This document shows, piece after piece, positions 55,996 to 64,000 of a stretch of 64,000 nucleotides of DNA. Within the stretch, counting starts at the first letter, position 1; each line of letters begins with the position of its first letter. The translations under genes and the position numbers were made by a program. The notes beneath the pieces were generated by a model. The model did not search any database. It was not told where the DNA came from and worked only from the letters and a program-made list of their open reading frames with translations. Origin of the DNA: Flexivirga aerilata (GTDB lineage Bacteria > Actinomycetota > Actinomycetes > Actinomycetales > Dermatophilaceae); contig NZ_JABENB010000001.1 of NCBI RefSeq assembly GCF_013002715.1, forward strand, positions 434,001 to 498,000. Reading direction: 5' to 3'.

Positions 55996-56514
55996 ATGAG
56001 CTACGTCCGCGATAACGGACTCGCCCGCGCCCGCAAGCGGCGCCAGCGCCGGTCGATCGCCATCGTGATCGTGGCCGCGGTGCTGGTCACCGTCGGGTTC
56101 GTCTACGCGATCGCCTACATGAACCGCTCGAAGCCGGTCGACCCGACCGCAGCGTCGTGCGTGCTGCCGACGTCGCAGGCGCCGGCTCAGGCGTCGTTCG
56201 TGCTCAACGTCTACAACGCCTCGACCGACACCGGCCGCGCGAAGACCTCCGGTGCGGCGATGAAGTCGCAGGGCTTCAACGTCGGCGTGATCAGCAACGA
56301 CCCCTACAAGCTGTCGCTGAAGGGCATCGGCCAGATCCGCTTCGGCCCGAAGGGCAAGTCCAACGCCGAGGAGTTCGTCAGCAAGATGCTGCCCGGCGCC
56401 GAACTCATGCAGGACGGACGCACCGACGACTCGGTGGACCTGGTGCTCGGCAACCAGGCGCCGACGATCCCGTCCCAGGCCGCGTCGCCGGTCAGCCTGC
56501 CACCGGGCTGCTGA
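55996..56514 (+). CDS. LytR_C-domain membrane protein
   Basis: The 172-residue protein has a basic N-terminus, one membrane helix (SIAIVIVAAVLVTVGFVYAIAYM) and one LytR_C domain (SFVLNVYNASTDTGRAKTSGAAMKSQGFNVGVISND ... VDLVLGNQ). In corynebacteria and mycobacteria a similar protein (Cei) is an envelope-integrity factor. Its stop overlaps the next ATG (TGATG). It is 23 bases after the ParB-like gene. Confidence 0.85.
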   Translation: MSYVRDNGLARARKRRQRRSIAIVIVAAVLVTVGFVYAIAYMNRSKPVDPTAASCVLPTSQAPAQASFVLNVYNASTDTGRAKTSGAAMKSQGFNVGVISNDPYKLSLKGIGQIRFGPKGKSNAEEFVSKMLPGAELMQDGRTDDSVDLVLGNQAPTIPSQAASPVSLPPGC

Positions 56515-57419
56515 TGTATGACGGTCGGCGCGTCGTCTCGCTGCTGCCGTCGGCGACCGAGATCCTCTTCGCGATCGGCGCCGGTGACGACGTCGTCGGG
56601 GTGACGTTCGAGTGCGACGAACCGGCACACGCGCGCACGGTGGCGCGCGTGGTGTCCAATTCGGCTCTGCCCGAAGGTCTTTCGCCCTCCCAGATCGACG
56701 CGTTCGTCGCCGCCCGCATGGCGGCCGGTGAGGACATCTACCACCTCGACCGGGCCGCGCTCGCCGGTCTCGACGCGACGCTGGTGGTGACCCAGGACCT
56801 GTGCGCGGTGTGCGCGGTGGACGTCTCCGAGGTGCACGACGCGCTCGACTTCCTGCAGTGCAAGGCGCAGGTGCTGACCACCGACCCGCACACACTGGAG
56901 GAGGTGTGGGCGTCGATCGAGGCGATCGGCGCGGCGACCGGGCGCTCCGCGGCTGCCGAGCGGTTGGCGTCGTCGCTGCGCGGGCGCGTCGGGGCCGTGC
57001 GCTCCTCCGTGGCCGGCATGGGGACGCCGCGCTGCGCCATACTCGAGTGGACCGATCCGGCGTTCAGCCCGGGTCACTGGGTGCCGGAGATGATCGAGAC
57101 CGCGGGCGGCCTGAGCGTGCTCGGCGACGCCGGGGAGAAGTCGCGCCGGCTCTCCTGGGACGAGGTCGCCGGGTCGCGTCCGGACGTCGTGGTGGTCGCG
57201 CCCTGCGGCTTCGGCCTGGCCGAGTCCGCCCGCCTCGCGTCAGAGGTCGTCGCCGCCGGAGTGCTGCCGCCGGATGTGCCGGTGTGGGCGGTCGACGCCA
57301 ACGCCTCCTTTGCCCGCCCCGGCCCGCGCCTCGCCGACGGGGTGGAGGCGCTCGCCCGCATCCTGCACCCGTCGCTCGGCTCCCCCGACCCGGCGATGGC
57401 CCGGCCGGCGCGCGCCTGA
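56514..57419 (+). CDS. Periplasmic-binding-protein-like (BtuF-type) protein without signal
   Basis: The 301-residue protein starts MYDGRRVVSLLPSATEILFAIGAGDDVVGVTFECDEP, as in cobalamin/iron-siderophore binding proteins, and shows DLDFLQCKAQVLTTDPHTLEEVWASI, FSPGHWVPEMIETAGG and EVAGSRPDVVVVAPCGFGL. It lacks a signal peptide, so it is cytoplasmic or an intracellular cobalamin-binding protein. The ATG overlaps the LytR_C gene stop by one base. No ABC transporter adjoins it. Confidence 0.82.
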   Translation: MYDGRRVVSLLPSATEILFAIGAGDDVVGVTFECDEPAHARTVARVVSNSALPEGLSPSQIDAFVAARMAAGEDIYHLDRAALAGLDATLVVTQDLCAVCAVDVSEVHDALDFLQCKAQVLTTDPHTLEEVWASIEAIGAATGRSAAAERLASSLRGRVGAVRSSVAGMGTPRCAILEWTDPAFSPGHWVPEMIETAGGLSVLGDAGEKSRRLSWDEVAGSRPDVVVVAPCGFGLAESARLASEVVAAGVLPPDVPVWAVDANASFARPGPRLADGVEALARILHPSLGSPDPAMARPARA

Positions 57420-57443
57420 TCGACCCGGTGTGGTCGCGCCTCT

Positions 57444-57515
57444 GCCGACTGACGTCCGTCACAACGAGTGACGGCGCTGCAAGGACGTCACTCGTTGCGT
57501 GGGTCGTCAGTCGGC
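57444..57515. repeat. Interrupted inverted repeat between the BtuF-like gene and tRNA-Ser
   Basis: GCCGACTGACG (57444-57454) pairs with 57505-57515, and CAACGAGTGACG (57462-57473) pairs with 57486-57497. A 7-base bubble separates the two arms. The loop is 12 bases. No T-run follows, and a short partial copy (GCCCGACTGAC) lies at 57515-57525. Confidence 0.75.
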
Positions 57516-57579
57516 GCCCGACTGACACGCGGGTGACTCGTTTTGGAACACCGGCAGGCCGTCAGGTAGCCTCTTCGGC

Positions 57580-57666
57580 GGTGGCGTGTCCGAGCGGCCG
57601 AAGGTGCAACACTCGAAATGTTGTGTGGGGGCAACTCCACCGTGGGTTCAAATCCCACCGCCACCG
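57580..57666 (+). tRNA. tRNA-Ser (anticodon CGA)
   Basis: The 87-base gene has acceptor GGTGGCG / CGCCACC, anticodon loop ACT-CGA-AAT, a long variable arm, T-loop TTCAAAT and discriminator G. CCA is not encoded. It reads UCG. The next gene, 487 bases on, is the STAND-nuclease gene, a common tRNA-adjacent site for defence islands. Confidence 0.95.
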
Positions 57667-57692
57667 CTCCTGTGATGTCTCACGACATCCGC

Positions 57693-57732
57693 AAGGACCG
57701 AACCCTCAGGGAGGGTTCGGTCCTTGTTTATT
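57693..57732 (+). terminator. Rho-independent terminator of tRNA-Ser
   Basis: A perfect 15-bp stem (AAGGACCGAACCCTC and its complement, 57693-57725) with loop AGG is followed by a T-rich tract. Confidence 0.88.
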
Positions 57733-57735
57733 TTT

Positions 57736-58153
57736 GGGGTTGGTAGTCAAGGGTGAGTTGGCGGATCACTTCCATGAAGCAGCGGTCCTTCGCGGGACGA
57801 CCGATCAATCACCATAAACGCGACAGTCACCGGACGTCCGGGCCGACACCGATCACATCGACGGCCCAACTCGTCAGCAAGAGCGACGAACGTCCCAAAT
57901 TCTGTTGGAAGGCTGGCATCGCATTCGTCGTGATGCCAGCCTCTCGGCGTTCTGCGCTGCCGTCGGCGCAGGATCCTGAAGTAGGGCGGACAGGTCGGGC
58001 ATGGCGCGAGAAGCGCCCACCGAGGGCGCATTCCGGGTACCGTCCGTTCCAGATGTTCACATCTCGATCGCCCCCCATCGTGCAGCCCCCTCAAGGAGCT
58101 GGACATCAACGAAACCATTGCGAAGTCGGGGCAGGAAGCGAGCAGCCCCGAGG
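57736..58153. other. Gene-poor stretch before the STAND-nuclease gene
   Basis: About 420 bases after the tRNA terminator hold no convincing gene. A 26-codon minus-strand frame (57728-57805, IGRPAKDRCFMEVIRQL) may be a remnant of a gene end, as it overlaps the terminator T-tract and is cut off by a stop at 57809. No repeat of the tRNA end was found, so integration here is not proven. Confidence 0.5.
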
Positions 58154-61100
58154 ATGAACGACACGACAGGCGGCGTGGCCACCGCCGCGGGCCTGCACTT
58201 CCAATACCTCGCAACCGTCGATGCGATTCTGGACTGGCTCGAGGATACTCGCGACTTCATCATCACCACCGAGGATCCTGTCGACGACGCGATCGACTTC
58301 TCGGTTCAGGTGGATGATTCATCGATCCTGCTCGCACAAGCGAAGGCATCGGTCGATAGCGAACGCCACGCTCCCCTGACCGCGGGTGAGATTGTCGATC
58401 ACGGCATTCGCCTCTGCAAGAGCCCGTCCGAGAGCTACCTACTACGCACGAATCGCGAGCTTTCGACTAGCGCGGAGTCGCTCATCCAAGTGCTCACCGC
58501 CGGCTCAGATGTGCCCGGCGAGGAATTGCGTGACCGTCTACGCGCGACTCTGACAGCACCGACATATCGGAAGATCGCCGCAATTGACGAGGTGCTGCTC
58601 CAGCGGCTGACCAGACTCAGAGTCACGTCCACAGCACAAAGCCTTGACGACTTTGCAGACAAGGTCGCTCGCCGGATACTTCGACTACGCCGACACGAGG
58701 CGCGCGGCGGCGGCCGCGCTTCGGCTGATGCGCTCCTCCACTACTGCGTTGCGGCTGTTCTGCGTCGATCAGCGCAGCGAACCGGACGAGGAATGACCCG
58801 GGACGACGTCCACGCCATGCTGGGCCTCTCCGCCCGCACTCTGGCGCATGCCATCGGCGAATACGACTGGGGTGTCACGACAGGAGCATTTCCCAGGATT
58901 CGCTCAGCCGTGGATCGTCCCAGCCTGATTGACCAGATGCTTGCCCGCCTCGGATCTGCATCTGAGACACGGAGACTGCGGACCATGGTCCTCACCGGGC
59001 CGTCAGGGGCAGGCAAGAGCGCACTCGCTGCCGCCTTCTGCGACCTCGTGGCGCAGCGCTACGACAGCCTGCATTGGATCGACGCTAGCACCGACACCAC
59101 GTTGCGAAGCCAGTTCAACACGCTCGCTGCGGAAGACCTCTCTGCCCTAACTGACGCAGAAGCCGCGGCTGTCGTGCGAGCGTCTCTGGAGCGCGACCCG
59201 GCCGCTCGCCTTATCGTGTTCGACAACGCACCCAGCCAGTCGAGCGTAATGGAGTGGCTCCCTGCGCACGGCCACGTGGATGCCGTGGCAACATCTACCA
59301 ACGCCAACGGTTGGAGCCACTGGAGTTCGCTCCATGTCGGCGCAATGACCGAACTCGAAGCGCTCTCCCTTGTCCGTTCCAGGCTGCAACCGGATTCGTC
59401 GTGCACTTATGACGACGCCCGGGCGGTCGCGCTCGTTCGCCGCCTCGACGGATGGCCATTGGCGATAGAACTCGCCTGCGCACATCTAGGGCGGAGTGGC
59501 CGCGGCCTGGCCTTCGCGGAGGAGTATCTAGAGCAACTCGCCAGTCGCGTCATCGATAATGAATCGCTGGTACCAAGTGACTATCACTCCCACCCCACGC
59601 TCCTACAAGCGATCCTCGTCGCACTCGACCTCCTGCAGGAGGTCGATCACGCGGCCCACGGTCTCTGGGGAACGATGCTGCTTCAGACCCTCTCTTACTT
59701 GCCTCCGCGGGCTGGCCTCCTTGAGGTCGCCGGCCCCGTCTCCATTGCGACTCAACTGGAAACACACCCCCGCAGCATTCCAAGGCCGGAAAGCCCGGCA
59801 GCCATCGCCATACTGGCCGATGAAGCTCTCACCCGCTTGGGAGAGGCATCAATTGTCGAGCGCTACCGCATCGCTGGCGAGTCTTCCGACCGCGTTCGCA
59901 CCAACGCGGTTGTGCTTGAAGTCGTTAGACAACTAGACGGGGGTCATCCCCAAGAACTGCGTATCTCCTATTTGCACGTCTGGCTCGAACGTGAAATTCG
60001 GAGGGCCTACGATGACGAACAGTTTTCCCGTGTTAGCGCGCTCGAGCCAAGCGCGACTACTGCGGTGGAGCACGCCCTCTCCCTCGGATTCATTATCCCC
60101 TTCGCGATTCCGACTCTGGGCAATCTCGCTCAGTTTTGGCAGTTACGGGGCGAATACGCGCACGCACGCTCAATGCTCAGAAAAGAACTCGCGATGCTCG
60201 ATGCTGCAGACCAGTACGCCCCAGCATTGCGCGCCAAGATCTATGCTGCCATGGCCTACAGCATGTTGCATCTGCCAGTAACGCAAGCCGAGATCTCGGA
60301 TGCCATCGAGGGCGCGATAAATCATGCTGAATATGCCGTGCAAAGTCCCCAACATTCCGGTGACATGGCGACCGTCGGCGCGCAGGTCTTGCACATCCTA
60401 CAGGTACTCGAGCGGTCAACCGAATACAACGACTCAACCCGGTTGCGGAGATGGCGACGACGCCTCGAAGAGCTGACTCCCGTCGAGGACGCTCGCGCGC
60501 GTGTGGCCAACGAGATCAACCGAAGCATGACAGACCCGGGCACTGACCTAGCGGATGTGATCCGCCTCGTCGACAAGTCGCTTGAGTCCGAGCAAAGCCC
60601 GTACTGGAAGGTCAACTTTCTGTTCTCCAAAGCCGAAGCACACGCGGCAATGTACGACTTTGGATTGGCATCCGCTGTATTCTCGGAGGCAGCGGACCAG
60701 TCTCGGCAGATCTCATTGGGACTCAGCCCGGGCTGGACATCTATCCTCAACGCATGGCAAGCGGCTGCATTTGGCCTACTATCCGCCTTTCCTCCCGACG
60801 GCGTACGGCACTTCTTTCAGGAGCTTAGTCAAATTGTCGGAGATGAGGCACCTACCACACCAGAGGACCGCGCGAGCCTCGCAGTCTGCCGCGCAGCATC
60901 CGCGGCCATCCTCGACCCGGTCCGGGAAGCTTCCCGCCTCTTGGACGCGGTGCCGAACCATAGGGCAACCACATACACGGCAGGACCGGTCGACCTCACG
61001 ACCCACCTAGTAAGCGCAAGCGCAATCGTCTTGCGGATTCGGAATCAGCTGGCTCCACAGGAAATTTGCATCGCCAAGGGCTGGCGTCGCATCCAGGTCG

Positions 61101-61468
61101 GCGACGACATTTCGTACGTCCTTCGCGTCGATTCGACGACCTGCTCCTACATCCGCGCCGCTGCGCTGCCACCCACTCCGGCCACTCCGGCCCGTTGGAT
61201 TCTGAGCGAACCTGGAATTGGCCTCATTATGAACGGACCAGTCGCGACACTCGTATGGTTCTTCACCCGAGAGACGGGCTGGGTCCGCGTTCCGGGTGCG
61301 CCGTCGATCCCTGCCACAAGAGAACTACGACAACGCCTCAAACAAGACCAATTTCCTAAGGCGCGGGTGGCGATTCATATCACGGACCTTGACCTCGACT
61401 CCGACCTGGTGGACATATATGCGAGCTCAACGCTCCTTGCAGCGCCCAGTACTCCGTTGCATCTCTGA
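58154..61468 (+). CDS. NLR-like STAND NTPase with N-terminal nuclease (probable anti-phage protein)
   Basis: The 1104-residue protein has three parts. Residues 5-110 match the DUF4297/Cap4-like PD-(D/E)XK nuclease: GGVATAAGLHFQYLATVDAIL, catalytic Asp48 in AIDFSV, and Gln62-x-Lys64 in LAQAKAS. Residues 270-500 form a STAND/NB-ARC NTPase with Walker A GPSGAGKSAL (Lys288), Walker B LIVFDNA (Asp357) and ARC helices (RRLDGWPLAIELACAHL). The rest is helical and TPR-like, then a beta-rich tail. Related Avs and bNACHT proteins sense phage proteins and degrade DNA. The ATG at 58154 is chosen because the nuclease motif begins seven codons later. Base and codon use differ from neighbours, suggesting transfer. 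Confidence 0.85.
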   Translation: MNDTTGGVATAAGLHFQYLATVDAILDWLEDTRDFIITTEDPVDDAIDFSVQVDDSSILLAQAKASVDSERHAPLTAGEIVDHGIRLCKSPSESYLLRTNRELSTSAESLIQVLTAGSDVPGEELRDRLRATLTAPTYRKIAAIDEVLLQRLTRLRVTSTAQSLDDFADKVARRILRLRRHEARGGGRASADALLHYCVAAVLRRSAQRTGRGMTRDDVHAMLGLSARTLAHAIGEYDWGVTTGAFPRIRSAVDRPSLIDQMLARLGSASETRRLRTMVLTGPSGAGKSALAAAFCDLVAQRYDSLHWIDASTDTTLRSQFNTLAAEDLSALTDAEAAAVVRASLERDPAARLIVFDNAPSQSSVMEWLPAHGHVDAVATSTNANGWSHWSSLHVGAMTELEALSLVRSRLQPDSSCTYDDARAVALVRRLDGWPLAIELACAHLGRSGRGLAFAEEYLEQLASRVIDNESLVPSDYHSHPTLLQAILVALDLLQEVDHAAHGLWGTMLLQTLSYLPPRAGLLEVAGPVSIATQLETHPRSIPRPESPAAIAILADEALTRLGEASIVERYRIAGESSDRVRTNAVVLEVVRQLDGGHPQELRISYLHVWLEREIRRAYDDEQFSRVSALEPSATTAVEHALSLGFIIPFAIPTLGNLAQFWQLRGEYAHARSMLRKELAMLDAADQYAPALRAKIYAAMAYSMLHLPVTQAEISDAIEGAINHAEYAVQSPQHSGDMATVGAQVLHILQVLERSTEYNDSTRLRRWRRRLEELTPVEDARARVANEINRSMTDPGTDLADVIRLVDKSLESEQSPYWKVNFLFSKAEAHAAMYDFGLASAVFSEAADQSRQISLGLSPGWTSILNAWQAAAFGLLSAFPPDGVRHFFQELSQIVGDEAPTTPEDRASLAVCRAASAAILDPVREASRLLDAVPNHRATTYTAGPVDLTTHLVSASAIVLRIRNQLAPQEICIAKGWRRIQVGDDISYVLRVDSTTCSYIRAAALPPTPATPARWILSEPGIGLIMNGPVATLVWFFTRETGWVRVPGAPSIPATRELRQRLKQDQFPKARVAIHITDLDLDSDLVDIYASSTLLAAPSTPLHL

Positions 61469-61658
61469 GAGTCTCTCGACCGAGAGGCCCGCACACTGAT
61501 CGTTGCGCCCGTTCAGACTCGATGACCCAGGGTCGAGATGGAGCGCGCACGCAGAATGCACGCAGACCCATTTCTGACTGGTTCGCCAGGTCAGGGCACT
61601 TGTTACGGCAGCCCACTCCGAAAGAGTGGACCGAGCGAACCACCCCCCGTTAAAAGCT

Positions 61659-61696
61659 AGGTCCCCGACGAGGATTCGTCGGGCACCTACCTTTTT
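61659..61696 (+). terminator. Terminator downstream of the STAND-nuclease gene
   Basis: The stem CCCGACGA / TCGTCGGG with loop GGAT is extended by AGGT/ACCT pairs and followed by CCTTTTT. It lies 190 bases after the stop. The gap 61469-61658 holds no gene. Confidence 0.8.
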
Positions 61697-61715
61697 GCTT
61701 CTGCGCCGGCGCCCC

Positions 61716-61964
61716 TCACCTCCGCAGCAGCCGTATGGCGCTGTGCACGAGCCCCACGACCGCGCCCAGCACCGCGCCGACGAACGCCGAGGGCAGGGCG
61801 AGCTCGATCGCGGCGGCCCAGGAGGTGGGCGCGTAAGTGCGCAGGCCGATCACCAGACCGACGACGGCACCGATGACCCCGAGGAGGACGCCGCCGACGA
61901 GGCCGTAGCGGATCGGCAGGGGCAGCTCGCGCAGCTGCTCCCTGACGTTGTCCGCCGCGCCCAT
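61716..61964 (-). CDS. Small two-helix membrane protein (82 aa)
   Basis: Two hydrophobic segments, YGLVGGVLLGVIGAVVGLVIGL and SAFVGAVLGAVVGLVHSAI, flank a polar loop after an amphipathic N-terminus (VREQLRELPLP). Gly-rich helices suggest a packing protein. I know no family. It lies 20 bases after a DinB-family gene on the same strand. Confidence 0.55.
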   Translation of the reverse strand: MGAADNVREQLRELPLPIRYGLVGGVLLGVIGAVVGLVIGLRTYAPTSWAAAIELALPSAFVGAVLGAVVGLVHSAIRLLRR

Positions 61965-61983
61965 CGCCGGTGCTCCGGCTCTG

Positions 61984-62514
61984 CTAACTCTGCGGGCCGC
62001 GGCGCTGCACCAGGCCGCGCAGGTAGCCGATCTGCCCGAGGTGCTGGGTGGTGTCGTTGATCACCGACACCAGCCGCGCGGCCGCGGTCACCGGCGGGTC
62101 CCACCGCCGGTCGACGATGCGCTCGTAGTCGGCGTCGGAGGTGAGCCCGTCGAGCACCTGCATCGTGAGCTGGTGGACGGCGTCGTGGTAGCCGAGCAGC
62201 ACGGAGGTGTCGGTGACGTCGAACGCCCCGACCTCGTCGCTGGACTGGCCGTAGCCGATGGCGCCGTCGTCATACGGCAGCGCGAAGCGGGTCGACCAGC
62301 CGCCGGTCACCCAGACCTGGTCGATGCCGCCGAGGTCGGCCAGGTGGTCGTCCTGCACCCGGCTCAGGTGCCAGGTGAGCCAGCCGATCGGGTTGGCGTC
62401 CTCGTCAGCGCGCCAGAGCAGCTGCTCGCCGGTCAATCCGTCGAGCTCAGAAGGCAATTGGTCGTGGACGCGATCGAAGCCGTCGCGCAGGATCAGGGAC
62501 GTGGTGTCGGCCAT
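61984..62514 (-). CDS. DinB-family (DUF664) metal-binding protein
   Basis: The 176-residue four-helix protein has the DinB histidine set: GWLTWHLSRVQDDHLADL and a later TTQHLGQIGYLRGL. Relatives are mycothiol-, bacillithiol- or glutathione-dependent S-transferases. The ATG at 62514 starts the family-typical ADTTSLILRDGFDRV. In actinobacteria mycothiol is the likely thiol. Confidence 0.82.
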   Translation of the reverse strand: MADTTSLILRDGFDRVHDQLPSELDGLTGEQLLWRADEDANPIGWLTWHLSRVQDDHLADLGGIDQVWVTGGWSTRFALPYDDGAIGYGQSSDEVGAFDVTDTSVLLGYHDAVHQLTMQVLDGLTSDADYERIVDRRWDPPVTAAARLVSVINDTTQHLGQIGYLRGLVQRRGPQS

Positions 62515-62556
62515 GACACCACTCAAGCACGTGCGCGGAGGGTTTGCGCTCCGAAC

Positions 62557-63585
62557 TCAGCGGCGGGTGGCCACCAGGGTGACCTCGTGCCGGTTGTGCT
62601 GCAGCTGCCGCATGAAGCTCGGATCGTATGACGCAGCAAGCATTCCCAGCGCGTCGTCGATCTGCTTCACCGGGTTGTTGGTGCCCAGCTTCAGGGTGAT
62701 CACCGCCTGACCACCGGGCCGCAGCAGGCGGGCCGCCTCGACCATGGTGTGCGCGGTCAGCTGCGGGACCATCCGCATGTCGTTGACGATGAGGTCGACC
62801 GGCTCGCCGTCCCAGTCCTTCACGAAGTCGCCGGCGGTCTGCTGGTGGTGCTGCACGCCGGGCAGGTCGAGCACGCGCTGGTCGAGTTCGGCAGGGTCCA
62901 CCGCGTGGATGGTCGCAAAGCCGCGGTCGGCGAGGATGCGGGTCCAGCCGCCCGGGCTCGCACCCAGGTCGACCGCGGTCGACCCGACCGGCTCGCCGAC
63001 GAAGCCGAAGAGCTCCTCGAGCTTGAACTCCGCCCGCGACACCTGCTCGGGCCGGGTTGCGAAGCGGATGCGGCCGCCCGCCCAGTCGACCAGCGACACG
63101 TCGGTCGGGTTGACGCCGGCGACCACTCGCTCGGCTCCGATGCACACGCTCCCCACCCGGGAAGCACCACTGGTGACCACGCGAATCCCGTTGTCCAGCA
63201 ACAGTTCCAGCAGTGGCCGCCGCACCTTCCCCGGCCGGAACTCCGCCTCGCCGCTGTCCCACGTGTGCAGGCTGATCGTGTCGCCGGTCTGCAGGGATGC
63301 CATGAGCACGCTGGCGGCCCACTCGGCGAGCTCGTCGGGCCGCTCGAAACCGCCGGCGCCGCGCACCCCGTCGGCCTGCGCCAGGTGCCGGATCAGCGGC
63401 AGCTCCCCGCCGAGGCACGCGTCGGCGACCTCGGCGATGCCACCCGCGCCGAGCGAGACCACGCCGGCGTCGGGTCCGACCCGCTGCACCTTGGTGACGT
63501 CGAGGGCGTGCCGGAGTTCGGCGACCGCAAACCGGTAGTAGTCGGGCGCGACGGAGAAGAGCACGGGCGGTTCCACGGGGGCCAT
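62557..63585 (-). CDS. FtsJ-like rRNA 2'-O-methyltransferase (RlmM-like)
   Basis: The 342-residue protein has a THUMP-like N-terminal region (LFSVAPDYYRFAVAELRHAL), SRAEFKLEELFGFVG (catalytic Lys), SAM motif AVDLGASPGGWTRIL, the Asp in VDLIVNDMRM, and LKLGTNNPVKQ with a further Lys. This K-D-K-E layout is typical of FtsJ/RrmJ-fold 2'-O-methyltransferases, and the N-terminal extension favours RlmM. The ATG at 63583-63585 has GGTGAGA upstream. Confidence 0.85.
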   Translation of the reverse strand: MAPVEPPVLFSVAPDYYRFAVAELRHALDVTKVQRVGPDAGVVSLGAGGIAEVADACLGGELPLIRHLAQADGVRGAGGFERPDELAEWAASVLMASLQTGDTISLHTWDSGEAEFRPGKVRRPLLELLLDNGIRVVTSGASRVGSVCIGAERVVAGVNPTDVSLVDWAGGRIRFATRPEQVSRAEFKLEELFGFVGEPVGSTAVDLGASPGGWTRILADRGFATIHAVDPAELDQRVLDLPGVQHHQQTAGDFVKDWDGEPVDLIVNDMRMVPQLTAHTMVEAARLLRPGGQAVITLKLGTNNPVKQIDDALGMLAASYDPSFMRQLQHNRHEVTLVATRR

Positions 63586-63706
63586 GTTCTCACCGCGGCT
63601 GCCGTCATACGGCGGCCGCACGGCATACCTCAGCGACACCGGCCGGGGCGTGGACGAACTCCGCGAGCGGGTCGGCGCCCCCGTCTGAGCCCGAAACGAG
63701 CAGAAG

Positions 63707-63736
63707 GGCCCCGCGATACGACCGGATCGCGGGGCC
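63707..63736. terminator. Strong hairpin between the FtsJ-like gene and the MFS gene
   Basis: GGCCCCGCGAT (63707-63717) pairs with 63726-63736 around an 8-base loop. The 3' flank on the plus strand is CTTTC and on the minus strand CCTTCT, so the T-runs are weak. It lies just downstream of the MFS gene stop, so it most likely ends that transcript. Confidence 0.65.
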
Positions 63737-63738
63737 TT

Positions 63739-64000
63739 TCACCGTGTGACGCGATAGCGCACGAACACCGGTATGGCGGTGCTCGCCGCCAGCACCAGCA
63801 CGATCACCAGGGCTCCACCACCCGCGGCCGCCACGGCGGTGCCGGCGACGGCTGCCGCGCCGCCGTGCACCACGTCCGCGATGCGCGGGCCGCCCGCGAC
63901 CACCACGATGAAGACGCCCTGCAACCGGCCGCGCACCTCGTCGGTCGCCGACTCCTGCAGCATCGTCGAGCGAAATGCCGCCGACGCCATGTCGGCCGCG
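63739..64000 (-). CDS. MFS transporter, C-terminal part (partial)
   Basis: The frame enters from beyond 64000 and ends at 63739. It contains STMLQESATDEVRGRLQGVFIVVVAGGPRIADVVHGG, the conserved cytoplasmic loop of EntS-like MFS exporters (MQxxxPxxxRGRxxG), and a last helix LVIVLVLAASTAIPVFVRY. Substrate unknown. Confidence 0.82.
   Translation of the reverse strand, partial: AADMASAAFRSTMLQESATDEVRGRLQGVFIVVVAGGPRIADVVHGGAAAVAGTAVAAAGGGALVIVLVLAASTAIPVFVRYRVTR

Noticed and set aside
58001..58153. A 51-codon N-terminal extension of the STAND-nuclease protein
   Set aside because: The extra residues are Arg/Pro-rich without fold pattern and the nuclease family starts just after the ATG at 58154.
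57728..58214. Minus-strand gene or integrase remnant between tRNA-Ser and the STAND-nuclease gene
   Set aside because: Only a 26-codon fragment reads like protein and it stops at once; the longer 155-codon frame has shadow-like composition.

Overview
The window is high-GC chromosomal DNA from an actinobacterium. Frequent GTG starts, TANNNT motifs placed 6-8 bases before start codons, the dnaX/recR/lysC/asd neighbourhood, LytR_C proteins, DUF5063 and LmeA-like proteins point to Micrococcales; a Dermacoccaceae- or Intrasporangiaceae-type genome is my best guess, made from gene content only. No rRNA gene is present to settle it.

Layout. Positions 1-4087 are the right end of a genomic island inserted in a tRNA-Pro gene: the 3' end of a probable type I methylase gene, a small excisionase-like HTH gene, a divergent cassette (protein kinase / RNase H-fold-like protein / phosphoribosyltransferase-like protein), a tyrosine integrase, and a tRNA-Pro 3'-end remnant with its terminator. 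Positions 4125-8650 carry an amber-interrupted HTH gene, a paired SMR efflux pump with a MerR regulator, and assorted housekeeping genes. Positions 8646-18456 form a complete selenocysteine module: selB, selA, tRNA-Sec, selD, and a formate dehydrogenase (NrfD-like, Fe-S and catalytic subunits) whose catalytic gene reads through an in-frame UGA with an E. coli-like SECIS hairpin.

Positions 18582-22180 hold a Na+/H+ antiporter, a cysteine synthase-like enzyme and a flavin monooxygenase. Positions 22296-33304 are the most unusual metabolic region: five condensation/WS-DGAT-superfamily acyltransferase-like proteins, a DrrAB-type ABC exporter, a UGT-like glycosyltransferase and an LmeA-like lipid-binding protein, with no PKS or NRPS. 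I infer assembly and export of an acylated glycolipid. Positions 33412-40880 hold lactate monooxygenase, acyl-CoA ligase, DUF2332, acyl-CoA dehydrogenase and a polar amino acid ABC transporter in which the binding protein and permease are fused.

Positions 41200-57419 are core: a tandem asd pair (one copy lacks the catalytic Cys and the substrate Arg), lysC, a PAP2 membrane protein, DUF5063, recR, a methyltransferase, plsC, dnaX, a membrane protein, SRP RNA, tRNA-Ser(GGA), LytR_C proteins, a HerA-like ATPase and a periplasmic-binding-like protein. After tRNA-Ser(CGA) and its terminator lies one large gene (58154-61468) with an N-terminal PD-(D/E)XK/DUF4297-like nuclease, a STAND NTPase and a helical C-terminus: a probable NLR-like anti-phage protein. 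The window ends with a DinB protein, an FtsJ-type methyltransferase and the 3' end of an MFS gene.

Several repeat families run through the region. One has spread as in-frame coding sequence into dnaX, another into the acyl-CoA dehydrogenase gene.
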